A DNA stretch of 64,000 bases from Epiperipatus broadwayi (Eukaryota > Onychophora > Udeonychophora > Euonychophora > Peripatidae). This document shows positions 12,136-23,034 of the stretch, in pieces. Every line of letters begins with the position of its first letter. Within the stretch, counting starts at the first letter, position 1. A program made the position numbers and the translations under genes. Below the pieces are notes generated by a model that saw nothing but the letters and a program-made list of their open reading frames with translations, ran no database searches and was not told the DNA's origin. The stretch covers positions 186,001 to 250,000 of the forward strand of contig JAQFVV010006645.1 in assembly GCA_028023455.1 (NCBI GenBank), in the 5' to 3' direction.

Positions 12136-13834
12136 ATGGCATAGTAAATCATATTGAAGTATTAAAAAAATGCTTTTGGAATGATTAGACTGACTTTAAC
12201 TTTATAAATGCTGATGTCATTTAGTCACTATCACTACATTGAATTATTATGTAAAATAGGTACCATTATGTTTTGGTATTGCAAGTATTATATAGATAAA
12301 AAGTATTACAATATGTATGACACATTTCATTGTTGCAACTTTAAATCACAGTGCTGGAAACATTTATCTTGCAAATACTATATCTCATTTTAAAAAGTAG
12401 CAAATCACTGTGCAACTTATTTCAAATGGAATAAAACTTGTTAAACAGTTAGCTGGTAAGTATAGTGCCAATCTTCTGCATCAATATAGCAATCTTTCAA
12501 CCTATATATAATCAAACATTAAAAATCTAAATTGTAAACATATAAACTTCACCTATATATCCACACACACCCATTAACAATATACATGTGCAATTCTATT
12601 AATACAAATGCACTTACAAATACTTATAAATATAAATACATGTGAAGGAAAGCAAACAATAGGGATTTTTTTATATATTTGTATTAATTTTAAACTTTTT
12701 TAATAAGAAAACAAATTATCAGGAATAAAATTAGTAGAGATGTTTTAAAGTTTTTTTTATCATTTATTTTTTTTTCTTCATAGATTTTTCTTTACAAATA
12801 ATAAATTGCTGCTTAAAACTGGATCAAGTTTCCTCTCTTTTCATATGATTTTTTTTGTTTGTCATATGATATTACATCAGCTAGTTTCTTTTTTATATAT
12901 AATTAGATTTGGTTATTGTAAAGCTTTTTTTAAAATAAAAAAGTAAAAAAAAAACATCGGTGATTAATATGGAATTAACTAGCATTATGTGAAATATTCC
13001 AAATAGTGAACTAGAGAGAACCTACTTACTTCTATAACCTGAATATTATCAAAACTATTCAATAACAAATATAACTACTTGTTTATATCATTTGCAAACT
13101 TATATCAGTAAGTAAAATTTTGCATTCTATTATTATTATTTAATTAATGACACATTTTGCTGAATTTATAATATTCTTTATGATTTATTTTACAATTACT
13201 TGTTTTTGAATTTAAAGTTGAAATGTATGAGACCTGCAATGTATTAATCCTCCTATGCCTTTTCACATTCATGTCAATCCATTGATAACTTTCTGATCTT
13301 CTGATCTGACAAAATAACATGTACACTGAAACATACAAACTTAAAATGATAAATTTGTCAAAACAAATATGCACATGATATTTATGCAAGATTTACAAAA
13401 GTATCAGCAGTTTGAATATACATGTGAAAAGTGTAGCAGCTCTAATACGTGACACTAATTGCAACAGACAATCTGAAAAAGTACATTTTTAACAATACTA
13501 AAAATATAAATTCCACACAAAAAATATTAAATATGACACAGCATTATGCAATTCCCAAATGTTACTTTAAATATGGATATTTAAGCCTGTGATAAAATTA
13601 CAAAATAATCACTAAAGCAAAATTGGCATGTCTAAATATTATATCAAAAATATTATGTCCATATCTGGCATGAAATTACAAAATGCTTAAAATAAAAACA
13701 TACTTATTGTGTAACATATAACAAGAATTGTCACAATGAAACAATCATTTGTCTGTTCTACTTTATTTTTAGAGGATAAAATTTTGTTCCAAAATAGAGG
13801 CTTAAAGTAATTTTTTTTTCAAAATGGAGACTTA
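12136..13834. other. Intronic AT-rich stretch
   Basis: Several short ORFs occur on both strands but none has a recognisable domain. No repeat structure stood out. Confidence 0.55.
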
Positions 13835-14260
13835 ATTAACATGTGATTCGCATGAAAATGGTTGTAATAATTCAGAAATTTTATAGGCTCTCCAACAGTC
13901 CAAATAAATTGTCAATTCTGCTTCCACATTTTGTTTGATGGCTTCCATCAGATTAGATACTATTCTATCATGAATTCTCATGATGAAACACTCATTGATC
14001 TCCCTGCACAAGCCATGAAACATCCATTGCCATTGCAAAAGCACAAACTTCCCGCATATAATTATTCCAGTCTATTACAGATTTGTCTGCTAAACCAAGC
14101 TCTGTTTTCCCATCACCATTAAAATTGTAATTCTGGAACCCTTCAACCATGTTCCCTTGTGAAGACCTATTTTATTATTATATCCTTGAATGTTACAATG
14201 CCATTGCTTCTCCGGACATACTCAACCACATTGATCTCAGTAGTGGGAAAACTTCAAATG
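13835..14260 (-). pseudogene. Merlin-type (IS1595/ISXO2-like) transposase relic
   Basis: Read on the minus strand in shifting frames, it gives an N-terminal strand KQWHCNIQGYNNK and GLHKGTWLKGS, then SVIDWNNYMREVC. After a deletion comes GLCREINECFIMRIHDR and LTIYLDCWRAYK. These match in order the ISXO2-like transposase plan: a WRC/GTWF-type N-terminus, a D-W-x-x-F-x-R-E-x-C helix, and the second catalytic Asp in T-I-x-x-D-x-W-x-x-Y. The segment with the first Asp is missing and at least two frame changes occur, so this is a dead fragment. Merlin is the eukaryotic superfamily with this transposase type. Confidence 0.7.
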
Positions 14261-15411
14261 TTCATCATTTTGTACTATTTTAAAAAAAAAATTGCAGTAT
14301 TAATCAGAAAATGGAAAAGTAAATCAGCACTGAAATAAAAAAACATTTTGAGAAGAACTTGCCCAAATGAAATCTGGACAATAAATGAAAGTATAAATTT
14401 ATCACATTATTGACTATGATTGGATAAGATTGTAGGGTTTATTTGATGGTATTGCAAGGTTAGACATTTATTATGAATGTGAAAGGCATAGCATGTTTCA
14501 TGCATTGCAGGCCTAATACATAAGTAAAAAAAATTTTGCTTATAAAGTATAAGTTTTTCACATTTACTATGTTTAATTTAATAATTACCTATTATTTAAT
14601 TTAAAGTTAAAATGTATATTTACTTAATCTTTTTTACTACAAATTATAAATCTGCCATGGTTGTTATATTCTTTATAGTTTATTTCAATAATTACGTGAT
14701 ACCAAATTTAAAATTTAAATGATGTATGTTTATTTATTAACTTTTTTCTTACTCCAATTATAAGTTTTCCTTATTGTATTATATATCTTTACTTAAATTT
14801 CATAAAGTTTAATGAATATTAAAATTAATTTGAAAACAAAAAAAAAGACCTATAATCTTTAATCTTTATTATTTATCAATTTTCTTTATCATAAATATAT
14901 GACATTTATATGTGCATATTTAATTCATCTTATCATTCTCCAATTTTCATTTGGAAAAACAATATCATATAATCCATATGATGAATTCAGTCATAGTATT
15001 ATAAAATATTCAATTTCTTGTTTTTCTGTTTAGTTTGAATTTGCTGTCTAAAAAGTATGTCATCATCATTAATAAAAATAATTGAATAATTCTTAATTAT
15101 TAAAAAATTGTTGTTCTATTTATTAAATTGTGTAACATGTATAAATCCTCTAATTATCTGCAAAATATCTTATTTTCTACTAAAATGCACAAATATTCAT
15201 TAATCAGTTAATTAAACTGTTAGTAAATAATTTGTAATTGCCTTCAAATATAGTTTCTTTAAACCATTCGCCATCCTAAGACTTGTTTATTCATGATTTT
15301 TTTAAATTAAAAAGCAGTTCACTGTAATTCAAGTATTGTTTATTATATTAGATCATAGATTTTTTTTTTTGACAATATGGAAAGAGGTAATACATTATTA
15401 TTTTATATATA
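14261..15411. other. Intronic AT-rich stretch
   Basis: No gene or recognisable element is seen. Confidence 0.6.
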
Positions 15412-15615
15412 AGAGGTTTGAACTCAGAGACTTTCACATGACCCTCAACTATCCATGCTACCTCATACTGCCATCATACTATAGGGGATTTGAACTCAGA
15501 CTTTCACATGACCCTCAACTATCCATGCTATCTCATACTGCCATAACACTGTGTGATGGCAGTATGAGATAGTATGGATAGTTGAGAGACATGTGAAAGT
15601 TTGAGTTCAAACCCC
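15412..15615. repeat. Foldback repeat, family B (duplicated arm)
   Basis: An arm of about 65 bp (TTTGAACTCAGA through CCATGCTACCTCATACTGCC) occurs twice in direct order (15416-15474 and 15488-15543). It then occurs once inverted (15553-15607, ending GTTTGAGTTCAAACC). It shares TTTGAACTCA and AACTATCCA with the other family B copies, so it is a rearranged member. Confidence 0.75.
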
Positions 15616-16427
15616 CTTTATATTACATATTGTAGTGCAGGTATGAAAAAGCCTGTACTACTTTAGAAAAAAAATATATATTATTATTTTATTAAAATGA
15701 CTGTGACATAGGATTTATTTCGATCATTTAACTTTCATTTGAAAAATAAAAATCCAGGCAATAAGGAGAACATTTTTTGAAATGCATAAAAGTGCATAAA
15801 TACAATTTTGATATGAAATATATTTAGACTTCCTGAATAAAAGAATAATTTAGAAAACATTATTATTAGAAATAGTAGTAAGTTTTTTTTAATATATGTA
15901 AAAATTGAAATCTTTTAGAATACATGAGTTTAGATAAATTATGAATTGCTCATATACGTATTTAAAAAGTAAATTCTTTATTTTATGTCATAATAGATCA
16001 GAGCTGATTATGTTGCTTCTCACATTTATTAATAAGTTTGAATTTGAATTGAAATGATATCTTCATTTTAGCAATACTTAGACTGATATTTTTCTATGAT
16101 TACTTGAGATCTAGGGCATTGTAGTTCTTAGAATGATCCTTTTACACTTGAACTTGTTTATTATACCATTAAAAAAATGTTTTAAAAGAAATTGTTTGCC
16201 GTTAGAATTATTTGCCATCAACTCCTGTTATTTTACATTTGTGAAATTATTGCAAACTTTTTTTCAAAATATTTCTGTGTATATATGTGTCTGCTCTATC
16301 TTAATTAAGGGCTATGTATGTGCTCACCTATCACTTCAAATAAATAAAAGAACTGAAAAGAGATCTTTTTTTTTTTATAAACAAGTGAAATGAACTTTTA
16401 ATTTATTAAAAAAGATATTATAGTTAT

Positions 16428-16460
<33 letters not shown>
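15616..16460. other. Intronic AT-rich stretch ending in a (TG)/(TA) microsatellite
   Basis: No gene is recognised. The last about 28 bases are (TG)n and then (TA)n, directly abutting the left LTR, so the LTR element inserted into a dinucleotide repeat. Confidence 0.7.
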
Positions 16461-18343
16461 TGTAACCCCCCACGGGACCGTGACAACATCACTACCTACT
16501 CTAATCCTTGCTTTACGATTCCTTTTTTTGTTGGCACCCGCTGTGTTCTTCCGTCCGGGGATTACATGATGTTCTGCGACGATAATTTCTAACACCCATA
16601 CACGTACGCTTTATTTATTTTATACATAGATTCGAATCGAATCCCAGTAATAGGCGCCAGGAGAACTTTTAGAAGAGTCCGCCACGTATGTGCATAAGCC
16701 CACTCAATTATATCACAAAACATGCCCGTGCCTCGCTCCAGTCGGAAACATGAAACGAACACAGCCACAATTACCCTTCACACTACCTCCGTTATTATAA
16801 TCATAGAAGGGCCCGCCCTACATCCCACAGAACAAATTAATCCAACTTAACTTTAGTCTAAAAAGCATCACGACATAAGCATAAAATCAATAAAATCCCA
16901 CCCCCAAAATATCAACTGCATTCAGCATAAAATCAATAAAATCCCACCCCCAAAATATCAACTGCATTCATTTCCATACAAACAAACTTACGCTAAAGCA
17001 TTCATTCCGATATATATAAATTTATGTTGAAATTCCAAGCAATTAAATAACAAAAAAAATTAGCTACATAAATATTTATTTAATCTGTTTAATAATGATT
17101 AACGCAGGTATGTGATCGGCAAGCCGAGACAATTAACGGTAAACTTCAAATTACTTTGCACATATTATTTCAGACTGTTGATCAGTCGGCAAATTTATTA
17201 GGTAAAAATTCTCGAACTGTTCATAAATGATTAATATTAATTATACTGTTTTAGATTAATGTCTTTCTAATAGTTCTGGATATTAAAGTTATTTCTTTAA
17301 GTGCACAATTGAATATAACAAATTTTACGATAGCTACCTGTGAAATGTAGAACGACTGTAATGGGATCCTGAGCGAAGATTATTCTTTAATGAGGTATTC
17401 CGGCGATTTGCGCGGTCTCCAAGCGAGCGTGGTCCTAATATGAGGTTCTCCGGTGGTATGAGCATCTTGATGGCAATCAGCTGGACTGGACGCGGAGGTC
17501 CGGCGGTCAAGCCGCGAATTCTATATTCAGCAACGCATGGCAGTTAGATTCATAACGTCTAATAAAAATCAAGTCTCTTAATAATTTCTCTAAAGAAGAG
17601 CACAACTGTCCTCTGAAAACGCTGTTCGGCCTTTTTGATCTTTGCCTTCACGCCCTCACACCTTGAATTTTTCTCCTCCAATCAATCCCATGCACCTGTG
17701 AGTCCCTTTATTTGATAAGTCCATCGCGTGTCAGCTCAACTCCGAGATTTCTGGGATTGTTGACATTAGTTTGGAATTTAACCGTTTTTCTTAGGTATTG
17801 TTTCTCTGGGGACAGAAATCTGAGTCGTACAATAGCGGTGTACACTTTCTCACACCTCTGTTTCTAATTTTGGCTTGTTTTATCTCGGCGTACCAGCACA
17901 TATCCTGCCTATTGTTTCAATTTCTAATTTTACATTTACTAATTACGTTTGTACAAATTAATCTGAGATTGCTTGGAATTTCAGAACATATTGCTAATTA
18001 ATTTAAATTATTTGATAAAAGTTAAACTTGCGTTCAATCATTCTTCTTTAATTAATCAAAAATGAATAAAAAAAAACTACAACGACGGATTATAGATTTA
18101 TTCTTAGCACACACACACAAAATAATAAAATAACAACAATTTTTACTCTTTTTTTCAATAAATCTGACAGGTACTCTTATATAGCTGCGATCGGCTTTTA
18201 GAAACGGCTGTTCTTCGCTTATTATTAAAGCAAGACCGCTTTTATAAAAGTTTTGTCCCTGTCAGTTATTTCGTCCATTGATTATAGTTAAATATACCCC
18301 CATACGCCTGGGTTTGAATACCATGTAACGCTATTCCGTTACA
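16461..18343 (-). repeat. 3' LTR of the Ty3/gypsy element (1883 bp)
   Basis: In element orientation it starts TGTAACGGAATAGCG and ends GGGGGGTTACA, with 6-bp inverted termini TGTAAC/GTTACA. It contains a 46-bp perfect tandem duplication at 16879-16924 and 16925-16970. Differences from the other LTR were seen near 16513, 17571 (A-run length) and 17785. At 1.9 kb it is long for an LTR. A 45-residue start of an ORF near its end (16590 downward) is interrupted where the LTR meets the flanking microsatellite. Confidence 0.95.
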
Positions 18344-18357
18344 TATCTCCCCGCCCG
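18344..18357 (-). other. Polypurine tract
   Basis: In element orientation GGGCGGGGAGATA sits immediately before the 3' LTR start TGTAACGG. This is where plus-strand DNA synthesis would be primed. Confidence 0.75.
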
Positions 18358-18408
18358 GTGTAGAGTAAAATCCGATGTTGCGGGTTTTAGCTCTGAGAAG
18401 GAGCGAAG

Positions 18409-21400
18409 TTATTCGGCCCTCTTCAGTGCCCTGGCATTGAATGTTCCCTTCCCTTGTGCTAGTACAAAGGCGTTATTTCCATACGCCTTGACGATCTCAT
18501 ATGGGCCCTCATAGATGTCGAGAAATTTCTTGAATACGTTCTGTTCCGGTCGACTGACCGGATTGGATTTTACCATCACTTTGTCTCCCACGGTGAACGT
18601 ATTTTGGGTCGGCCTCTTGGTTTGCCTTCGTTTCTCCCCCATATGTTCCAATCTCCGTAAAGCCATCTGTTTGTCCTGTTTTCGGTCAACTCTTCCTGTC
18701 CGGATCAACGGTCTATCATCGTACGGGTAAGGTATAGGTCGTCCATAATGGAGTCGACTTGGTTCAAGTCCAGTGGACTCATTTTTCGAGGTATTGATCA
18801 TGGCAATAATCCGGGGAATCTCCCGAACCCATTTCCGATGATCTCCGGCAGTGTATACGCGGAATAGCCGCCCCAACTCCCGCATCACCCGCTCGCATGG
18901 GTTGCTCTGCGGGTTCCGGATTGACGTCATATGATGTTTGATCCCCAGTTGGTTCACCCATCGCCTCCATATCCTTGATACAAACGGTGTGCCATGATCC
19001 GATAAGAGGCACTTAGGTTTCCCGATGATGGGAAACTGTTTGGTTTCCAACAGTTTGATGGTCTGGTTCGCATTAGCCCGGGCCATGGGGTACGCGGCGA
19101 CGATTTTGGAGCACAGATCATATGTGACCAGCAAATACCTCTTCCCCCCAAACATTGGCAATGGCCCGTAGTAATCGATAGCCAGGGTGTGGTTTGGTTC
19201 CCGGGCGATGATCGGTATCTGAGGTCCTTCATTCGACCGATTTAACGGTTTTGTCCTCGCACAAACCTCACACTTCCGTAGTCTTCGGGCAATGTCGTGG
19301 TGCATCCCCGGCCAGTAAAACCAATTACTGAGGTACCCCTCCGTCTTGCTCGTTCCGTAATGGCCACGTTCCTGATGGGTCTCATCAACCATTCGATCCC
19401 GCATTCCCTTCGGTATTACAATGCGGGTTTGTCTCCCGTTCCCGGTTTTCCTTTGGACTATTCCTTCCAGAATAATGCACCGGTCCCGATATTTCCATAG
19501 CGGGCTTCCCCCCGTCTCTTCCCCTTTCTGGGCGGGCCCTGCCTTCGGCCTCTTCTCACGTAGGTATCGTATTACCTGTTGGCATTCTTCATCCTCTTTC
19601 TGGCTCTTCCGAATGTTGTCCGCTCCAAACTCACCCTCCCTGCTTCGCCTGGTAGTAGCGGCTATGTACGCGAACTCCTCACCCTCGGCATTTGGCTGTG
19701 GTCCCACAGGGTACCGGCTCAGTGCGTCCGTGACCACGTTATCCTTCCCCTTACAATATTCCACTTCATATTGGAACTCCTGCAGGGCTAAGCTCCACCT
19801 CACTAATCTATTATTCGTCAAAAAACTCTTGTTCAGAAATTCAAGACTCCGATGGTCGGTAATTACTTTCACTTTGGATCCGACCAGGTACTGTCTGAAC
19901 TTTTTGAAAGCCCACACTATGGCGAGGGCCTCTCGTTCGGTGACAGTGTATCTTCGTTCGGGATCTTTGAGCAGTCGGCTAATGAACGCCAACACCCTTT
20001 GTTCCCCATCCGGCCCCTTTTGGTACAATGTGGCTCCTAGCCCAATGTCGCTACTATCCGTCTGTAACCAAAATATCTGGTCGAAGTCTGGGTACGCCAA
20101 TATGGTCTGTTTTAAAAATCCTTCCTTCACCTTCTGGAAACTCCGTTCCCGTCTCTCATCCCATATCCACGCTTCCTCCTTTCTTAACAATTGTAAAAGG
20201 GGTTCCATATCATGGGAGAAGTTTTCATAGAATTTGTTATAGAAGGTGCACATTCCGAGGAATGCTTTGATATCCTTTCTCTTCTTCGGAACAGGGAATT
20301 CTTGGATGGCCTGGATCTTTTCAGGGTTAGGCCGTATTCCCTCCTGGCTTATGATATGTCCCAAGAACTTGACTTCCTGGGTCGCGAAATGGCTTTTTCT
20401 TATATTTATTTTTATGCCCTTCTGTTCGCATTCATGGAGCAACATTTCTAAATGCCGACAATGCTCCTCTATGTTTTCAGACGCTATAATAATATCGTCG
20501 ACGTACATCGTGACGAATTTCTTAACTTCCTCTGATAGGGTTTGGTCCAGGCACTGCACTAAGCCAGCACCGCTATTCTTTAATCCGAAAGGCACGCGGT
20601 TAAACTGGTACGCCCGTCCGTTATATTTGAATGTGGTGTATTTACGATCATCCGGATGGAGGCTCATTTGCCAGTAGCTATTTGTCAAATCCATGGTGGA
20701 GAAGATTCGCTTGTGCTGAAATCTCGTCATCAGTTCGCTCATGATGGGCGGGGCATTTGTATCTGGAATGGTCACCTTGTTCAGTTGTCTGGCATCGAGG
20801 CACAATCGTATCGATCCGTCACTCTTTCTTACGGCTAAGATGGGGTTACAGTACGGTGAGGTACACTTCGAGATAACCCCCCACTCTATCATCTGCTCCA
20901 GCTGAGTTTCAATTTCCTTTCTGTATTGGAATGGGATTGGGTACGCCCTGGTTTGATATGGGTTGCTGGTGTTCAACCGGATTCGGTGTTCGTACCCCTT
21001 GATTACTCCCGGTTTATCCGAGAAAACACTCTCGTAAGTCCCCAGTATTCCTTGGATCTTCTCTCTCTGCCCTTCATCTGGCCCTGCCATTTCCTTCACC
21101 CTTTTCTCAATTTCCCCTTTTATCATGATACATTGCAGTTTCCTCTGCCCTTCCGGTTCTTTATCCATGGTTTCCCCAAACGGCACCGTGACCCTACCGA
21201 TTCTTGCTTGTTCAGTCCCATAATCAATGTTGCACTTTGCCATTCTCATAAAATCAGACCCTAACACCAAGTCGTGTATCAGCCCCTCAAGTATTAACAC
21301 AACCTGGGTGAATTCCTGTCCTGCAATAACTATATTCGCCCACACCTGTTTGGTCTGTATTTTTGCCCTCTTCCCATTGGCCAGTATAACCTGGGTCCCT

Positions 21401-22110
21401 TTCAATGGCAAGATTTTCAGTCCTGTCTTCCCTTGGGCGATCCTGTCAAACGTTTCCTGAGCCATTACCGACACCTGACTTCCTGTATCCAGCAGCGCCC
21501 TCGCATGCACCCCTTGGATTGATACCTCGATCTTGGGGCACTCCTGTTTTCCCCGGGGTCCTTCCCCCCCTTCATCTTGTGCTATGTTAGCTATCCGGAT
21601 CCCATCCTTCCCTTCTCCGATGAAATAGTCATCATTTTCGGCCGCATCTAAGATCTCCAACACTCGTTTTATCTCAGTTTTCCCCTCAATTACTTGTCTA
21701 ATCTCCCTGGGCAGGTTGCGCCCCGCTATCCTGATTTGCCGCTCTTCCGGTACTCGATATTCACTGATTTTTCTTAACCTTGCCACCTGTCGCTGTATGA
21801 AGGTACTGTACGTTTCATCTTCTCCCTTTTCGCTTTGCTCTATCGCCCACCTTTCCCTTTCTTGTTGGGCTAGTCCCCAATATCTTCCCATGATGGCTCT
21901 TTGGTATTCTTCAAACGTCTCCGGTTTCTCTTTCATCGACTCCCACCAGTCCACGACCTCCCCTTGGATGTGGCTGCATGCAATCGCTATCTTTGACTCT
22001 TCACTAAACTGCCCGCACGAGAACAACCTCTTTAGACTTTCCACATGTCGACACGGGCTTTCGTCTCCCTTTCCTGTAAAATGTTCCAGCTTAATCCACT
22101 TTCCCTCCAT
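18409..22110 (-). CDS. gag-pol: Gag-Pol polyprotein of a Ty3/gypsy retrotransposon (1233 aa, intact)
   Basis: This is one uninterrupted ORF. Residues 1-165 are a compact Gag-like region with VVDWWES. There is no CCHC zinc knuckle. An aspartic protease follows (LLDTGSQVS, 206-214). Reverse transcriptase spans about 365-640, with YVDD at 536-539. RNase H covers about 680-800 (DSSDIGLGATL, E726, TDHRS, DALSR). Integrase has the H912, H917, C947, C950 zinc site and catalytic D979, D1038 and E1073, a D-D-35-E spacing. A GPY-type segment (EGPYEIV, about 1201-1207) closes the protein; no chromodomain is seen. Order PR-RT-RH-IN places it in Ty3/gypsy (Metaviridae). All catalytic residues are present, so it may be active. 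The start ATG at 22108-22110 is the first in frame. Gag and Pol share one frame, so no frameshift is needed. Opposite-strand ORFs here are shadows. Confidence 0.97.
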   Translation of the reverse strand: MEGKWIKLEHFTGKGDESPCRHVESLKRLFSCGQFSEESKIAIACSHIQGEVVDWWESMKEKPETFEEYQRAIMGRYWGLAQQERERWAIEQSEKGEDETYSTFIQRQVARLRKISEYRVPEERQIRIAGRNLPREIRQVIEGKTEIKRVLEILDAAENDDYFIGEGKDGIRIANIAQDEGGEGPRGKQECPKIEVSIQGVHARALLDTGSQVSVMAQETFDRIAQGKTGLKILPLKGTQVILANGKRAKIQTKQVWANIVIAGQEFTQVVLILEGLIHDLVLGSDFMRMAKCNIDYGTEQARIGRVTVPFGETMDKEPEGQRKLQCIMIKGEIEKRVKEMAGPDEGQREKIQGILGTYESVFSDKPGVIKGYEHRIRLNTSNPYQTRAYPIPFQYRKEIETQLEQMIEWGVISKCTSPYCNPILAVRKSDGSIRLCLDARQLNKVTIPDTNAPPIMSELMTRFQHKRIFSTMDLTNSYWQMSLHPDDRKYTTFKYNGRAYQFNRVPFGLKNSGAGLVQCLDQTLSEEVKKFVTMYVDDIIIASENIEEHCRHLEMLLHECEQKGIKINIRKSHFATQEVKFLGHIISQEGIRPNPEKIQAIQEFPVPKKRKDIKAFLGMCTFYNKFYENFSHDMEPLLQLLRKEEAWIWDERRERSFQKVKEGFLKQTILAYPDFDQIFWLQTDSSDIGLGATLYQKGPDGEQRVLAFISRLLKDPERRYTVTEREALAIVWAFKKFRQYLVGSKVKVITDHRSLEFLNKSFLTNNRLVRWSLALQEFQYEVEYCKGKDNVVTDALSRYPVGPQPNAEGEEFAYIAATTRRSREGEFGADNIRKSQKEDEECQQVIRYLREKRPKAGPAQKGEETGGSPLWKYRDRCIILEGIVQRKTGNGRQTRIVIPKGMRDRMVDETHQERGHYGTSKTEGYLSNWFYWPGMHHDIARRLRKCEVCARTKPLNRSNEGPQIPIIAREPNHTLAIDYYGPLPMFGGKRYLLVTYDLCSKIVAAYPMARANANQTIKLLETKQFPIIGKPKCLLSDHGTPFVSRIWRRWVNQLGIKHHMTSIRNPQSNPCERVMRELGRLFRVYTAGDHRKWVREIPRIIAMINTSKNESTGLEPSRLHYGRPIPYPYDDRPLIRTGRVDRKQDKQMALRRLEHMGEKRRQTKRPTQNTFTVGDKVMVKSNPVSRPEQNVFKKFLDIYEGPYEIVKAYGNNAFVLAQGKGTFNARALKRAE

Positions 22111-22880
22111 TCTGTTTAATATTTAGTTTATCTTTGGCTATAATAATCCACGACTCGTCACCTACTACTCCGCGGGTCCCCCTGACTGTCTTATCCTATC
22201 CTTCGATGCTCATTGCCCTTCAAAATTCCCACAGCTCCTGTCCTTCCTTCAATTTGGTTCCTCACGCTCAGATTATCCCAGGTCCCACTGTTCCCTTCAT
22301 TTATATACGGTAGCCCTCGGTTATATTCACGGTTATACTTTACTTAACTTTTATATATATATATATATTTTTTTTGTGGTCATCTACATATCCGTGTTGT
22401 TTATACGCAACGTCCCTTTTATTTTTAAGTAACACGAAAACTAACAAGATCCCAGATACAGTTCGTTCCCTTTTTCAAGAATACACTAATATTAAAATGA
22501 TTTTCCTTTCCTTTTTTTTTTTCGATTAAAATTATTTGCAGTTGTCTTATTAGTATAGAAATTAATTTACGAGTTGCTTCCTTTGATACACGATATTTCC
22601 TCCACGGAATCCCGCTATTCCACAGCTTTCTACAAATATCAGTTATATCCGGCCGCTTGATTATTTTATTAATACTACTAGAACTAAATCCCCTTCCCAC
22701 TCTCTCAAGCAATATTTAATAGTTTCTTTTTTTTTTTCACGATAATTCCGAAAATTTTCCCCCTGCTTTAGTAGACAATTTGTTCAGTTATTTCGAGCGC
22801 CCTCTTTTTAGATTTGCTTTCGTTGTTATTAACGTCAGCTGTACTCACGTCGGTTCTGCCCTTTGAAACAACAGTTTCGC
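22111..22880 (-). other. Leader between primer-binding site and gag-pol
   Basis: An untranslated-like leader of about 770 bp holds T-rich tracts and two small ORFs listed separately. Nothing else is recognised. Confidence 0.6.
22425..22712 (-). CDS. Unrecognised small ORF in retrotransposon leader (95 aa)
   Basis: It begins with ATG and has a basic, fairly protein-like composition (PDITDICRKLWNSG, then IPWRKYRVSKEATRKLI). It precedes the gag-pol gene on the same strand, ending about 315 bp upstream of its start. No domain is recognised. It could be an accessory ORF, a degraded gag-related piece, or chance in a long leader. No second copy is available in the window for comparison. Confidence 0.25.
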   Translation of the reverse strand: MLERVGRGFSSSSINKIIKRPDITDICRKLWNSGIPWRKYRVSKEATRKLISILIRQLQIILIEKKKGKENHFNISVFLKKGTNCIWDLVSFRVT

Positions 22881-23034
22881 CGCACGTTGACGCGCCAAAT
22901 GTAACCCCCCACGGGACCGTGACAACATCACTACCTACTCTAATCCTTGCTTGACGATTCCTTTTTTTGTTGGCACCCGCTGTGTTCTTCCGTCCGGGGA
23001 TTACATGATGTTCTGCGACGATAATTTCTAACAC
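22768..23034 (-). CDS. Unrecognised ORF starting in the 5' LTR and crossing the primer-binding site (88 aa)
   Basis: The ORF starts in the last part of the 5' LTR (ATG at 23032-23034) and reads through the LTR end and PBS into the leader. The LTR-encoded half (IIVAEHHVIPGRKNTAG, ending VTVPWGVT) is also present in the 3' LTR with one residue difference. No domain is recognised. Because the PBS constrains the sequence, this may be chance. Confidence 0.2.
   Translation of the reverse strand: MLEIIVAEHHVIPGRKNTAGANKKRNRQARIRVGSDVVTVPWGVTFGASTCGETVVSKGRTDVSTADVNNNESKSKKRALEITEQIVY
22881..22897 (-). other. Primer-binding site of the Ty3/gypsy element
   Basis: In element orientation TGGCGCGTCAACGTGCG begins two bases after the 5' LTR ends. 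A TGG start complements the CCA end of a tRNA. I cannot name the tRNA with confidence. Confidence 0.65.

Noticed and set aside
17798-18001. 67-codon ORF repeated at 24238-24441
   Set aside because: It is antisense in both LTRs, has no domain, and is repeated only because the LTRs are identical.
18779-19232. Two minus-strand ORFs in another frame
   Set aside because: They overlap the integrase coding sequence out of frame and have no independent signal.
18515-22126. Many plus-strand ORFs of 60-269 codons
   Set aside because: They are antisense shadows of the intact Gag-Pol gene.
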